A stretch of DNA of 64,000 nt from Diphasiastrum complanatum. Lineage: Eukaryota > Streptophyta > Lycopodiopsida > Lycopodiales > Lycopodiaceae. Of this stretch, positions 23,624 to 35,234 are shown piece after piece (the stretch's first letter is position 1; every line of letters starts with the position of its first letter). The notes beneath the pieces were generated by a model. It made no database searches. It had not been told where the DNA came from and was given only the letters and a program-made list of their open reading frames with translations. The stretch spans positions 47,972,737 through 48,036,736 of the forward strand of contig CM055108.1 in NCBI GenBank assembly GCA_029204225.1. The letters run 5' to 3'. The position numbers and the translations under genes were made by a program.

Positions 23624-23977
23624 TTCTCACAATACACATCGCACTAATGCAATCTCACAAGATGCCATAACCGCATGAGCTCTGCTATTTGATCAGCAGC
23701 ATATCAAATGAAATGATTATATTCATTTTTCCATTGATTGGATAAAACGGTGTGCATACAGGGAAGGAGTGAATTGTTTTGAATCATGACGAGGTTTGGG
23801 CTTGATGCTAATGCGACTGCAGGTGACGACTGGATGAATCTGCTGCCAAACAATTTGTTCTAAATCCACAAACTTCCAGTACATCAAAGAAGCAACCATT
23901 TGAAGCACAGATTGTGTCACTAGCAGCATAGTGTGTGATGCTTTGCTCGTATCTTACACACTCCCTCCATCGCTATC

Positions 23978-24144
23978 GCGCTCCCTCTCTCCATCTCTCT
24001 CTCTCGCTCTCTCTCTCTCTCTCGTATACTGACATCATATGTCACATACTCGAGAAATATCAAGCAGAGTTCAAATAGAAGTCATATCAGGGTTAGGGCT
24101 AGGGCACAAGAGTTTTAAGTAAAAAAATTGTTAGGGTTAGGGTT
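23978..24144 (-). promoter_or_regulatory. Pyrimidine tract and telomere-like motifs upstream of the F-box/kelch gene
   Basis: A CT-rich tract (about 23978-24023, GA-rich on the gene strand) is typical of plant 5' regions. Two telomere-like stretches lie at 24089-24104 and 24130-24144; on the gene strand the second reads AACCCTAACCCTAAC. They sit 466-521 bases upstream of the ATG. Plant telo-boxes (AAACCCTAA) occur in many promoters. A role here is inference, and no clear TATA box was placed. Confidence 0.4.
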
Positions 24145-24149
24145 GTTAA

Positions 24150-27100
24150 AGGGTTAAAGGCCATTCAAACACCCCCATTCATTAGTTTGTCAAATATGTT
24201 TTATAGTGTTTAGAACTCATGGCAAGTTTCATTTGAAAGGTGACGTTAGAACATCATTTCAATTTGAAAATGATGCTTTTTATTTTGAAAGGCAAGTATG
24301 ACCAAGCCTCCTAACAAACACTGATCATTATTATTACTTGTCTAGGAGTCGTCATTTTCACAACTTCAAATCCATCCCCTAGTCTTAGTCCTAACCTCAA
24401 CCCCGAGCCTACCGACAAGACGAGATGACTTGCCAATAATTTTCATATTATGCTAAAAAGACCCATTGTAAACTTAATGTGTCACAAAAATAGTACCCAA
24501 AAATCATAACTTGAGAGAGGTCTGAGGATATCATCCAAGAGGGCTGTATGGATCAGAACTCCATCCAAGAGGACTTTGTATTTTTGGATTCCATCATTGA
24601 AGGCTCCATAATTTCAATGAAACAAAATTACAATCAATCATATTATGTTCATAACCATCATGTTCATGATCTGTTCATTTTTCATCTGAAAATTGTAAAG
24701 CATTTGAAGACACCACGAGGTGTCCATCATTCATCAAAGAATCATTAAGCATCCGAAGACACCAGTAGATGTCTACCTTCCAAAGGAGATTCCTGATGTG
24801 CCAACTTAAGGTAGTTATGCCCTAAACCATGGTCCTTGCTAAAAGTTATAAAATTAAATGAAATTTGTACCGAGCCATGGAATTAAAGTTAGTTGGCACT
24901 TATGCTCAAAGGTTTCATGGGCAAAATAGGCTCGTCAAGGTTGATTCCTCTATATATATTGGCCTTGTAGTATAAGAGTGGTTCTTTGCTTCTAGGCTTA
25001 AATCCTCATTACCCTTGATGCAAAAAAGTGAATCCTAGGAGTCTGTCACTTGAGTACTGGCTTGGCCTTCTATAATAAATATAGTGTGCATAAAAGGATA
25101 TCTATAAGACTCATATTCAAATATACATTGGGCCTTATATCGCGCGTGCTCGTGTGTGTGGGTGCGCGCGCACATGTGACGCAAATGTGTGTGTGCATGT
25201 GTCGTGATTTTGAAGCCCCCACCCCACCCCCCACTCATGCTCTTGTTACGGCTTGATGTTTTTATGTACATTGAATGTATTATTCCAAAATGGAATAGTT
25301 GTGAGTCTTGTGCTCTGATGTTGGCCTGGCATAATATTAACATATCGATTGTGCATACTAATGTTGGTGCAACTAAATATCAGTGCAAAACTAAACTTTC
25401 TCCAAATGCCACAACAAGCTTTCAAGGCTAGTTCCTCATTTTTTTCGTCGTCAAAGCTCATTAAAAAAAAAATAGTATTGTGATCATTTATTTTTTGTGT
25501 TAGGTATTACAAAGGTTGCAATTTGACATTTAGGATTGTCTATTGTGTTAAATTTGTGTTTTGTCTTTAACAAAGTCAATGCGTGTCATATTTTGTTCGA
25601 TCCTAGTATTTGCTCTTGTGCATCATATTTTTGCTAGTCTCCAAAAACAATTTATTGAAGAATGAAAATGATCTGCATATTGTTGTCCTCTTTTATTTTA
25701 AGTGTGAGTGACTTGACTTTATGGTACGTTACTCTATCATTAGAACTCTTAGAAGCGACTCTCGAGATGATGTCTTTTACAAATTTTTTTCTTCGGTGTT
25801 AACATTATGAATATGTTCTCATTGTCAACATCCTAAAAGAATTGGGTAAGATAAATATTTATGCTACATAGTTGCAAGCTCGGAAGTTGCCAACGATAGC
25901 CCGCCTTTTCATGAAGCATACTTAGTACATCGATTCTTCCTATTATACTCCCTCTCCCTTGCCTTGCTTTTCCTTAATCTTTTTCATTTTGTATTCTTAG
26001 AAGATGCCTTTAGCTCGAGTATCCTCCGTGTGTGCGGGGTTATAGGAATGTTAGTTTTGCAAGGGCAAGCCCAATTCAATCGCATTCAACTCCTACACTA
26101 GTGTTCAGGAAAGTTGGCAAAGTTCAAGAATGAAACCGACAACTTTTGTCAAAAATCGGCATGCTCAAAAACTTGCAAGATTTTTGAGGTTATAAAATAA
26201 TGTATAACCGGCATGTATTGAGGGTCATCTTTGAGAAAACCAAAAGAGTTCGTGAAATACAGGTTTTTGGAGGAGAACTCAAAAAAGGTTTCCCGAACAC
26301 TGTCCTACACCATAAGGGATGTCCTACACCATAAGGGAGTAAATAATTCTTTGTTATGTGACATGGCTTGTCTGTACAGCCCTAGCACTAGCCCTAGCAC
26401 TAGTCCTGATTCTAGCACTTTTAGCTTTTGAATTGATGTGTCTATGTCACGTGAACATATAAGACAAGCCAGGAGTCACTATCATTAATCCTTTGCCATA
26501 TTATTTGCCCTAACCCTGATTCTCTATTTAGGAGTCGTATCAAACGCTTGCGTCCACTTGCTGGTTTCAGTTATGATTTGATAATTAATTAGTTTAGTTC
26601 TGGATTAGTTACCCTAAACTGTCAACCCGAACCCATGCCTCTCATAAACCTAATAAACCCCCGCTGACCTAAGTGACCTAATTATCGTCGCGTTCAGTGC
26701 AGGAAAGCGCGCCTATTCCCCTTTCTGACACGTGGAGGCTTCTTATTCGGAGGTAGCACTTTTTCTGGAGTCAGTGGCGGTGTCCGAAGTGAATAAGATG
26801 AAAATGTGGACACTGAGATCACAAGAAGGATCGAGCGTACACAGCGCACGTGGAGGTAGTACGGGCCAGCCTATGGTGATATGCCACGTGGCAAAATCGA
26901 TTTGGACCATCTTTGGTGGGGGCCACAGGACCATATGAATCCATGATGCAGTCCACTTGGGCATTAAAATTTAGGTTTAACATACACCGTTTGGGTTTTT
27001 CAAAGAGGTTCCATAATTTAAATTTAGGTGTTCTTGGAGAGTGGTGCATTGGTGCATGTGAGAAAGTCACTTCAACATACAATGTACATGTGCAAACTCT

Positions 27101-27300
27101 AAAGGAGGGTGTGTGCAGTAAAGGCCTCTTTTCAGGCAACACATTCAACCCGACGCTAAGTTATGTTTTCACCTTACTCGTTCTCTCAAAGACCTAATTT
27201 CTTTGAAATTTGCAAACCCGCTCACTTGTTCAGCAATCATGCTGTTGCAAAACTTTACCATGATCGAGTGAACGATTGCATGGAAAGAGGCCCTGAGCCA
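24150..27300. other. Region without recognised genes; short simple repeats
   Basis: No protein family was recognised on either strand. Small features are an alternating CG/TG tract at about 25140-25205, a tandem 18-mer GTCCTACACCATAAGGGA near 26303-26338, and repeated AGCCCTAGCACT words near 26379-26405. The ORFs at 26732-27197 have no family signature. Confidence 0.5.
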
Positions 27301-27309
27301 CATGGACCT

Positions 27310-28943
27310 TGCCTTAATGTATATGAGCATTTCTAAATAGATGATTTTCATCATGCAAGTACTTGCGATGATTTTCATACACAACTTTGTTTAAATGACG
27401 TGAGTGTCGAGCATCAATATTTGGTCCACAAATGAGACACGCGTGATATCCAGAAGTTGTAAAACCTAAAAGAATCAAATCCAATTCGTGTTATAAATAG
27501 AATTCTTTTAAAGAATAAATATTGCATGCATAAAAAATAAATATACAAAAATTACAAGTGATTTCATTTTATAGTCACCTAAACAATCTCCCAATCCTGG
27601 ATAGTCATGCATAGTCCACATTAAAATCGCACGCAACAAAAATGTATTGTCTTGAAGTGGACGTGAGATGTCATATGCTTGGACTCCCTTCCATAGTAGT
27701 TCTAATTCTTCAATCAATGGTGCAAAGTAGATATCCATATTTTTTACTTTATGTTTTCCAGGAATTAGAAGTGCTAGCATGAGATGTCATTTTTTAATGC
27801 TTAGCCAAGGTGGAATGTTATAGTTGACCAACACCACTGGCCAAGTAGACCACGTGCTTGACATTTTTCCAAAGGGGTTAATCCCGTCTATTGCAAGTCC
27901 AAATCTTATATTTCTTGTTTCACTTGCGAAACATGGATATTCTTTGTCAATGTGTTTCCATGCAGGAGAGTCTGAGGGTACTCTCATTATCTCATTCGAA
28001 GAACGATGACTAGCATGCCAATTCACAAGTTCTACAAGAGACTTGCAACGAAACAATCGTTGCAATCGTGGGATTATTGGAAAGTGTCGTAACACCTTGC
28101 ATGGGATAGTGGTCCCTTGTAAGTCATCTCGATATCGAGGAGTATGACATATAGGACAAGCTTTTAACCCTCGATACTCACCACAATATAAGATGCAATC
28201 TTTTGGACAAGCATGATGCAATGTATAGTCCATTTCCATTGCACTCAACATTTTTTGTGCCTCATCTCTTGTCTCTAACATAGTGTTTCCTTTTGGGAGT
28301 AGTTTGCGCAATAACTTGTACATAATGAAATGAATTTTCATAATATAAAATAAAAGATCATTTAGCCAACTAAAACATTTGACTTGAACAACACATCTAT
28401 TAAATTCTTTAAAAAAAATCTCAATCTTATTTACCCAAATAAGGATATAACACTTGTATCACTCCATTTATATTTTGCTTGGAGGTTCAATATAAGCAAC
28501 GAAGCGGCCAAACGAGATGTCTTTGCTCCAGGATATAATGGTGTGTTTGATTCTTCTCTGTATTTTTTTTCCTCGGCACTAATAAATGATTCACTATCAT
28601 GTTCAGTGCGTTCTTCCACATCATGATGCTCATAGACGTTATTTATCAAGTTGTTCATGATTTCAACTTCATCTTGAATGCAAAAATCATTTTTAGCACT
28701 TGATCTTGATTCTGAAGAAGAAGAAGAAGAAGAAGATCGAGACTGATTTGCTTTGGCACATTGTTGTTCATCTATTTTCATCATGGCTCTCAATCCCATA
28801 TACTCACGATGTGATAGTTGATTTATGTGTGGCCCATCATATGCCAATCTTGTTTTGGATATGGAGTGACTGTTGTCATCGTCACTAGAGCTAGATGACA
28901 ATTCATAGTCCTTCAAACTTGGGAAACAAATTAGCATATTCAT
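27310..28943 (-). pseudogene. CACTA (En/Spm) TNP2 transposase relic
   Basis: The minus strand encodes a TNP2-type transposase in three parts. The first (28943-28435) has an acidic, Ser-rich N-terminus ending LYPGAKTSRLAASLLILNLQ. The second (28369-27579) carries the core: ACPKDCILYCGEYRGLKACP, PRYRDDLQG, VLRHFPIIPRLQRLF, RNIRFGLAIDGINPFGKMSS and WPVVLVNYNIPPW, then LLIPGKHK and IDVYL-like text. The third (27465 to about 27310) has GYHACLICG and ENHRKYL. The intron 27466-27578 is GT-AG, in phase, and restores family order. The intron 28370-28434 is GT-AG but only 65 bp and less certain. One stop interrupts the core near 27785, and the C-terminal part is missing. TNP2 would cut and paste the element in the nucleus. 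Confidence 0.85.
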
Positions 28944-29111
28944 CAATTAACATATAAGATTGTCATTCGTGAAAATTAAAACTAAAATTAAGACATGCAA
29001 ATCAAACACCATATCTTAAATCAAGACATGCAATATGAAATATTAAAAAAACAATTAATTCACATTCAACATAACTTGCTCTCACTAAATAGATAAAATG
29101 TATTTTGATAT

Positions 29112-30987
29112 TCACAAGGTACATGCTTGAGTTTGGCTCAAAGCCTTTTGTACACATCTTGGAAGAGGGCGATTGAAGCTATATTTGATGAATAGCTCTT
29201 CACCACATTTAATGGGCCTTATCGCACATACCATTACGTATGTACCTTTTGAGTTCCTAGAAAAATATTCTTCCTTTCCATTGGTGCGTTCCTCGAAATC
29301 ACAATTAGTTAATGAAGGTTGCCCAATGGAACTACTTGTATATGCAGTAATATTGCCATGTTTTTCTGGATGCCCATCAATGTAAATACGATGTGATTTC
29401 AAAACAATCTCTCCTTGCACGCATCGCTCTTCCAAAGAACAAGCATTGGCATTCAAGCCATAAACCTGCATTCTCCATTGATGATGACATAGAGCATGCC
29501 AATCACCCCAGTTGTATTGAGGTCCTACATAAGGCATTAATGTGACAACACTATTCAAGGGGACATCAATGCTAGTCAAGGAAAATAAACCCAATCCCGC
29601 ATTAGGAAAGTGCTCACTTGGCTTTATCATGTACATATGACCCCAATATGAAAATGATGTTCCACATAATGGTAGTGGTACTCTATCAGGCCAACATGAA
29701 TATTTATTTCTATCAAAGGGCTTAACCAATGCTTCTAGGTAGGGAAGAAGGGGAGACTCAGTCAATGAATTTAAAACATTCTTGGATAAGTCAAAAGTAC
29801 GTAAATTTGGTTGTTCATTTTCAAATCTTGTCACAATGCGTCCAAGTCATGTTCTTTATTTTAATGGAGTAAATATAGATGGGATAGGAAGAAGAGGAAA
29901 TTCTAATTAAGGTATGTGAGGTGATGTGGGATGGATAGAATCGATGTGAGGTGTCGTGGGATGGATAGATTCAAGATTCGATGTGAGGTGTCATGAGATA
30001 AATAGAATCAATGTGTGGTAACATCGTGGAATGAATTGAATCCATAGTAGAATTTGCGTGAGGTGTTGTGGGATGGATAGAATCCATGTGAGGTGTCGTG
30101 GGATGAATAGAATCTATGTGTGGTGATATCATGGGATGAATAGATTCCATGGAAAAATCTATTTAAGGTGTGGTGGAGTGAGTGGCGTGCGAAATGGAAA
30201 GATGCATAACTTCCACATCATGAGGTGTGTAGTGACTAGTGACATCATTATGATCATCAACAAGATCTTCGTCTAATGCCAAAGGTGATCCAAAATCGAT
30301 ATTTCTTATCTTGTCAATAAGATTGTCAATCGACATGTTATAAGACATTGACACCAATGTATTATTCTGCAAGAGTGAAACATTATACAAGCATTAGTTT
30401 TATTTTTTTTCAAAAAAATTATAAATATGTGTATGATAAGAACAGTACTAAATAGTCAAAATGTACCTCCAAATCCACATCGGGCTCCTCAATGTGCTTT
30501 CCAAACTTCCACAGATGTTGCGCCACTATTAGTCTTTCTCGAATTTTCAATCATTTGCATTGTTTGCACTCGCAATATATCTTTTTATTGTACCTCTATT
30601 GATACTAATTTTATTTTACAATTACAAGAATGATTAGTTTAATGTTACAAGTTAATTTCTCTGTGTATAAATACAGTCCTAAAATAATTATATAGTACCT
30701 ACGATTTAGGTCGAGGCTGGGCACCATAACTTGATGACGATGATGTTCCACTAAGTCTTTGCTCAAGCATTTGTGCTCTTTTTCGTGATTTCATTTTGTA
30801 ATAATATTGCATCTTCTTTAACTTTTTGCTATCTTGTGGAGGCGTCGTGCTTTAAACAATCGTAGAAAAAAAAACAAAAAAGTTATATTCAACACACGAT
30901 GCTGCAAATCCAAATGTTAAGTACATAATATCTACTGTATATTTAATAAATATACCTGTTTCGAGACATTTCCTCAGTAGAAGACAT
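29112..30987 (-). pseudogene. Four-exon SET-domain gene associated with the CACTA element
   Basis: Minus-strand exons 30987-30956, 30849-30703, 30593-30467 and 30366-29112 join at GT-AG introns of 106, 109 and 100 bp with matching phases. Exon 2 is Lys/Arg-rich. Exon 3 has a C-x-C-x2-C cluster followed by a His-Leu pair, recalling the Transpos_assoc domain of TNP2 proteins. Exon 4 contains about 11-residue repeats (30155-29900). It ends in a SET-like domain: NAGLGLFSLTSI, then GNITAYTSSS, LTNCDFEE, YVMVCAIRPIKCGEELFIKYSF. Six breaks are visible: a TGA in exon 3, a TAA after the HSTTP text, a frameshift in the repeats, and three stops before the SET part. The terminal SET ORF (29834-29112) is itself open. 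SET domains usually methylate lysines; activity here is unproven. Confidence 0.62.
29900..30155 (-). repeat. Array of about 30-33-bp coding repeats
   Basis: Units of about 30-33 bases, built around GATGTGAGGTGTCGTGGGAT (plus strand), recur about eight times. In the frame of the flanking exon they read as a Ser-Ile-His-Pro-Thr-Thr-Pro-His type motif of about 11 residues. One unit carries a small insertion that shifts the frame. Confidence 0.75.
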
Positions 30988-31239
30988 ATTCGCTAATGAA
31001 CGATTAAATTTTATCTGCAATTTTTTAATAAGAATGTTAATGATATTGACAAAATACACATCAATGTCAATTTGCTTGAACGAATATGACATTGTCTAAT
31101 TCACGAAGAAAAGAAGCAGATTCGAGCAAACTATGAAATAGAAGTGTGATTTCTTTTAACTATTCAGGAAACTAAGCAGTAATTAATACATATTTGTCAT
31201 TTTTAAAAAAATCATCAAAATCTTCAAAATCTTGAGTTT

Positions 31240-31855
31240 GGAAAAATCAAATAACTTGAATTTGATACTTACATGTGAAACAACTCTATTTTGGTCCCTA
31301 TTGCTTGACATAGCCCATTGAGTAATCATAATTAACTAGCATCACATGAGATAGCTCAAACTTGATGTCTATCAACGTAAGAAGTCCCATTTTGGCACTT
31401 CTCACCTGAGGCTCCTCATAGAGTGATCAACTTTAAGGGATTTCATCCAAATAGATTAAATTTGTTGCCTATCGTTTGGGAATGCCAAAATTTGATGCCC
31501 ACTGTGTAATTTTTTTTCTTATCACCCAACATGGCTCATCAAATTATTAGACTCAACTAGTTTCAAATCTAGTATATTTTGTTGCACCAGTTATTGTTGA
31601 CATTTGATCCCTATCACATTAGGTAGCTCAAAATTGCTATCTACCATTAAAGATAGTTGTATTTTTGGCCTTTATCACTCGAAATTGTCCATTGAGTGAC
31701 GAAACCAATAGAATAGTGACTTTGAGACATTGAAATAGCTTGCATTTGGTACCTATCTTGGAATAGCTCAAATTCGATGCCTAACGTGTGATTTTGATGC
31801 TGATCACTCGACATGGCTAATCAAGGGATTAGACTCAACTAGTTTCGAATCTACT
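31240..31855. repeat. Degenerate CACTA-type subterminal repeats (part 1)
   Basis: Imperfect copies of a motif like CTATCACTCGACATGGCTCA, then AGACTCAACTAGTTTC, recur, with the clearest pair near 31550 and 31834. They lie just outside the SET/TNP2 genes. Similar text resumes at 32730-32800 beyond an inserted copia fragment. CACTA ends usually carry such arrays; that assignment is inference, and no CACTA terminus was found. Confidence 0.5.
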
Positions 31856-32717
31856 ATGAATGAGATCTAATGACTTAGAAGATATAGTAGAAGAGTTAGC
31901 AAATGGTTGCTTGCAAGCCTTTGAGAGGATACAAGTCTCACAATTCTTTCCACACTTTGAAAATGCTTTTGGAAGGCCGAGTGCAAGCTCCTTTGTGCAT
32001 GGGATCTCCATTGATTTGAAGTTGGAGTGGCCCAACCTCTTATGCCAAAGTTCCACTCATGTCAGCTCCTCTTAACCATGTTCACACTTCCAAAAAACAC
32101 ATTAGCATCAAGCTTGAATAGCCTCCTTTGCTTAAATCCGTTTACAATGCAAGTATCATAATAGAGCAAACACCTTCCTTAAAATGAACATCTAAAACCC
32201 TATCCATTAGTTGCCCAACACCAAGCAAGCTCCTAGTAAGATTAGAAACATAGAGTACATTTTCTATATCCAATCTTTTCGAGGATCCAAGACTTAAATA
32301 GATTGTTCCCACTCAATCTATTCTACATTCTTGATCACTTGCTGTTAGAATAGACTTTTTACAACCTACAAAAGGTACAAGAGTTGAGATGAGTTCCTTT
32401 TGGAATGTCATGTGGGAACTAGCCCCACTCTCAATCCACCATGTGTCATTGGAGTAGCTCTTGCTTGTTGGTGTAGATGCCATCAAGGATGAATCAACTT
32501 CATCCTCATAATCCTCAATGGTAAGGTTGCCTTGCTTGCTCTCATCTTGTGCATTCTTCTTTTTGTAACACTGGGATGCAAAGTGCCTCTTCTTTCCACA
32601 AAAGAAGCACTTTTGTTTGGCTTTGTCTTTCTTCTTTCCTCTAGAGCTTGATTCTTGATCATCATCACTTTTGCCATGCTTTGGATCTTCTTCTTGGACT
32701 TCCATCATGTAGTACAT
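31840..32717 (-). pseudogene. Copia fragment (gag knuckle, protease, integrase zinc finger)
   Basis: The minus-strand order is gag knuckle (CFFCGKKRHFASQC), protease (WWIESGASSHM, with Glu in place of the catalytic Asp), then the integrase HHCC region (LWHKRLGHSNFKSM, NCETCILSK). The sequence closely resembles the intact copia at 37706-41686, so it belongs to the same family. Frames change between the protease and integrase pieces. It splits the degenerate repeats at 31240-31855 and 32730-32800, which suggests insertion into them. Confidence 0.82.
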
Positions 32718-32849
32718 TTAGATTGATCGTTTTTTATCGCTTATCAATGGAATTGACCCCTATCATGTGATATAGCTCAAAATTATTGTCTATTGTGAAA
32801 AATATGCAAAATTGGACCAATAATGGATCCTAAAATTAACCACAAAAGT

Positions 32850-33628
32850 GATTGGATGTTAGATACAATTGATCTATCAATCTACACAAGATTTAGATCA
32901 ATCTAGATCAAATTTAGATGAGAAAATCTAACAAGAACAATCATAAATGAAAGGGAATTGTAATTGCTAGTTTCACACGTGTGAATACCTGTCAGAGTAC
33001 GGACTCCAGCATGAAATCAAAGTACAATATGATAGGAACTCAAAATTATCAAGAAAAATCAAGACAAATGACAAAATTGACAAGAATTGCCTCCAAAACC
33101 AAGATTGGTGTTGCTTAATGATTATATATACAATGTGGCTCTATATATACAAAAAGTGGGAGCTCGTGGTACTGATCATCCCTCTAATCTCACATGTGTG
33201 AGGGTGCTTTGTCATGTGATGATTCATCATGCAAAATTGCCACTTGGACAAAACCTTCTATTTTGAGCACTTTTGGTCCATTTTTCTACTATATAGAGAA
33301 CTAGTGAAAACTCTTCTAAAAGTGCAAATTAGACTTCCTCATCCTATTCCACATGTGTGAGCAGACCTCTACACATGAGATTTGGCACCTAATCTCATGA
33401 TGTGGCTTCATGCAATCTCTAGATTGATGCCATGTGGCATATGACTAAAAAACATGATTTTGGTCTTTTTAGCTAATAGAACTTGATTTAAACTATATGT
33501 ACAAGCTATATGATTGTACTACTTGAAAAGTACATTTATTTCACACGTGGGAATAGGCTCCACACATGTGTAATCATCCTATATAGATTTGGCTTTGACC
33601 AAGCATAATTTTTGCATTTTTCACACTC
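32850..33628 (-). repeat. Relic LTR of a non-autonomous copia relative
   Basis: On the minus strand a purine tract TTTTTGAGGAG ends at 33629 and is followed by TGTGAAAAAT, the likely LTR start. The segment holds the same motif set as the intact copia LTR: TTCACACGTGTGAA at 32972-32985, CACGTG at 33544-33549 and several CACATGTGTG words. The lower end is not fixed. Confidence 0.55.
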
Positions 33629-33748
33629 CTCAAAAATCTAGCTTGATAAAAAACATGATGATTTTGAACTTGACTCCATGGGCTGAATTGGTCTTTGCTG
33701 GTTCAAAAGGTGTGAAGATCAGCCAATGAGCTTAATGTTGATCCGAGA

Positions 33749-35169
33749 TCACCATATCCATGATAGTGCTTCTTTGATGTTGACATCTTTGATGAACTTG
33801 AGAGCTTTGCACCATCCTAGCACCTCCAAAATTGATTCCTTCCAAATTTCATGTAGATGCTTGACCTTGAGGCTTGTTCCTTCTTCATGTGCATGCTCCT
33901 CCATGAGGAAATAAAGATTTCTTCTTGACTTATTAGGATCACAAAGATTCAACATCATGTTACCATGATCTAGAGAATTAGACTCATCCAAATTGGCAAG
34001 ACTATGCATGCTATAATAAAGTGTTTGCATCATATCTTCATGCTTGTTTACCATGCTAATCTTAGATCCAATGAGGCTAAATACTTCATCATGGAGATAA
34101 GTGTCTTTAGAAGATAATTCACTTACTCTCATAAAGAGTTTACAATTTGCCTCAATACTTGAAAAAAGACAAATTTTCAAACTATGAGTGAACAAATCAC
34201 TTTTGCTCTTGCATGACTCAAGAGCATACATTTGATGAAAATCAATTTCAAACTTTTAAGAACATCATCTATGTTCTCAAGAGAGACTTCATACTCAGCT
34301 AGTATGGCTTTACTCCAATTTTAAGATGCACTAAAGCAAATTGATTCATCAAATGACATAAGAGAAGTAAGTATGAGATGTATACCACATGAGATATGCT
34401 CCTCTTTCCCTTGAAATTTGAGCCACATGGGCTCAACCATGTTTCTTGAGTTTCTTTTTGGAATCACAACTTGAGAAGGTCTCTCCTCCTCAATCCTTGG
34501 CACACTTGAACCTTGAGATGACTTTTTAAGATCCTCTTCATGGTGCTCCTTCTTGATGGAAATCCGAGACCTCCATGTCTCATAATGATCACAACAACTA
34601 TGACCATACAATATGCACTTCCTATCAAGATTACTTATGCTAGAAACATAAGTCCAAAAATCACCACAACTTGGCATAATTTTTCTAATATTGAAATCAA
34701 AAGGTATTTCCATCTCAATAAGGCTAACTGCTTAGTTATGGATATAAGTGTCCACTTTGGATGCTTCACTTATTCTCATAAGAAGTTTACAACTTGCCTT
34801 TAAGATTGAAAACTTACAATTTTCATCTTTATGAATGAACACATCATTCATGATCTTATTGAAACCAAAAGGTCCTACATTATGAAGACATTTCCATTTC
34901 CTTGACTTCATAACTAATGTAAGATTACAAGGAAAACATACGTTGCTATCTTTTAAGGCATCACACTCAACTAGTATTGCCTTAATACACCTTTGAGATA
35001 CAAAAATCTTTACAAAGCAAAATAGTTCTTCATAAGTTGACATGAGAGCATAAATGAAACTATTTTCATTTTGTGATTGCTCCTCCTTATTCTTGATTGA
35101 TTTTTCTTGGATCATAACAATAAGTTTAAGCTTATCTAAAGTTCCAAGCAAAATATTTTCCAAGGACAT
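33749..35169 (-). pseudogene. Unknown duplicated ORF in the copia derivative
   Basis: Three consecutive minus-strand ORFs (35169-34732, 34713-34321, 34231-33749) cover almost the whole stretch. The first two share a frame and are separated by one stop at 34732; the third is shifted. The protein contains an internal duplication: the segment with CKLLMRISEASKVDTYIHN recurs as CKLFMRVSELSSKDTYLHD about 260 residues later, with neighbouring text also similar. I do not recognise the family. It lies where pol should be, between the gag knuckles and the 3' LTR. It could be a captured plant gene or an element-specific protein. Confidence 0.5.
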
Positions 35170-35234
35170 GAAATAAATTCACGTTGCTTTCATGAAAGTG
35201 ACATCTATCTTTGCATCTTGAACCAAACAATGTA

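Noticed and set aside
26732-27197. Overlapping ORFs on both strands near 26.8 kb
   Set aside because: No family motif, no splice context and mutual overlap on opposite strands; too weak to call a gene.
29112-29834. SET ORF as an intact stand-alone gene starting at 29834
   Set aside because: The first codon there is GTG, not ATG, and the upstream exons join in phase, so it is better described as the open end of a broken longer gene.
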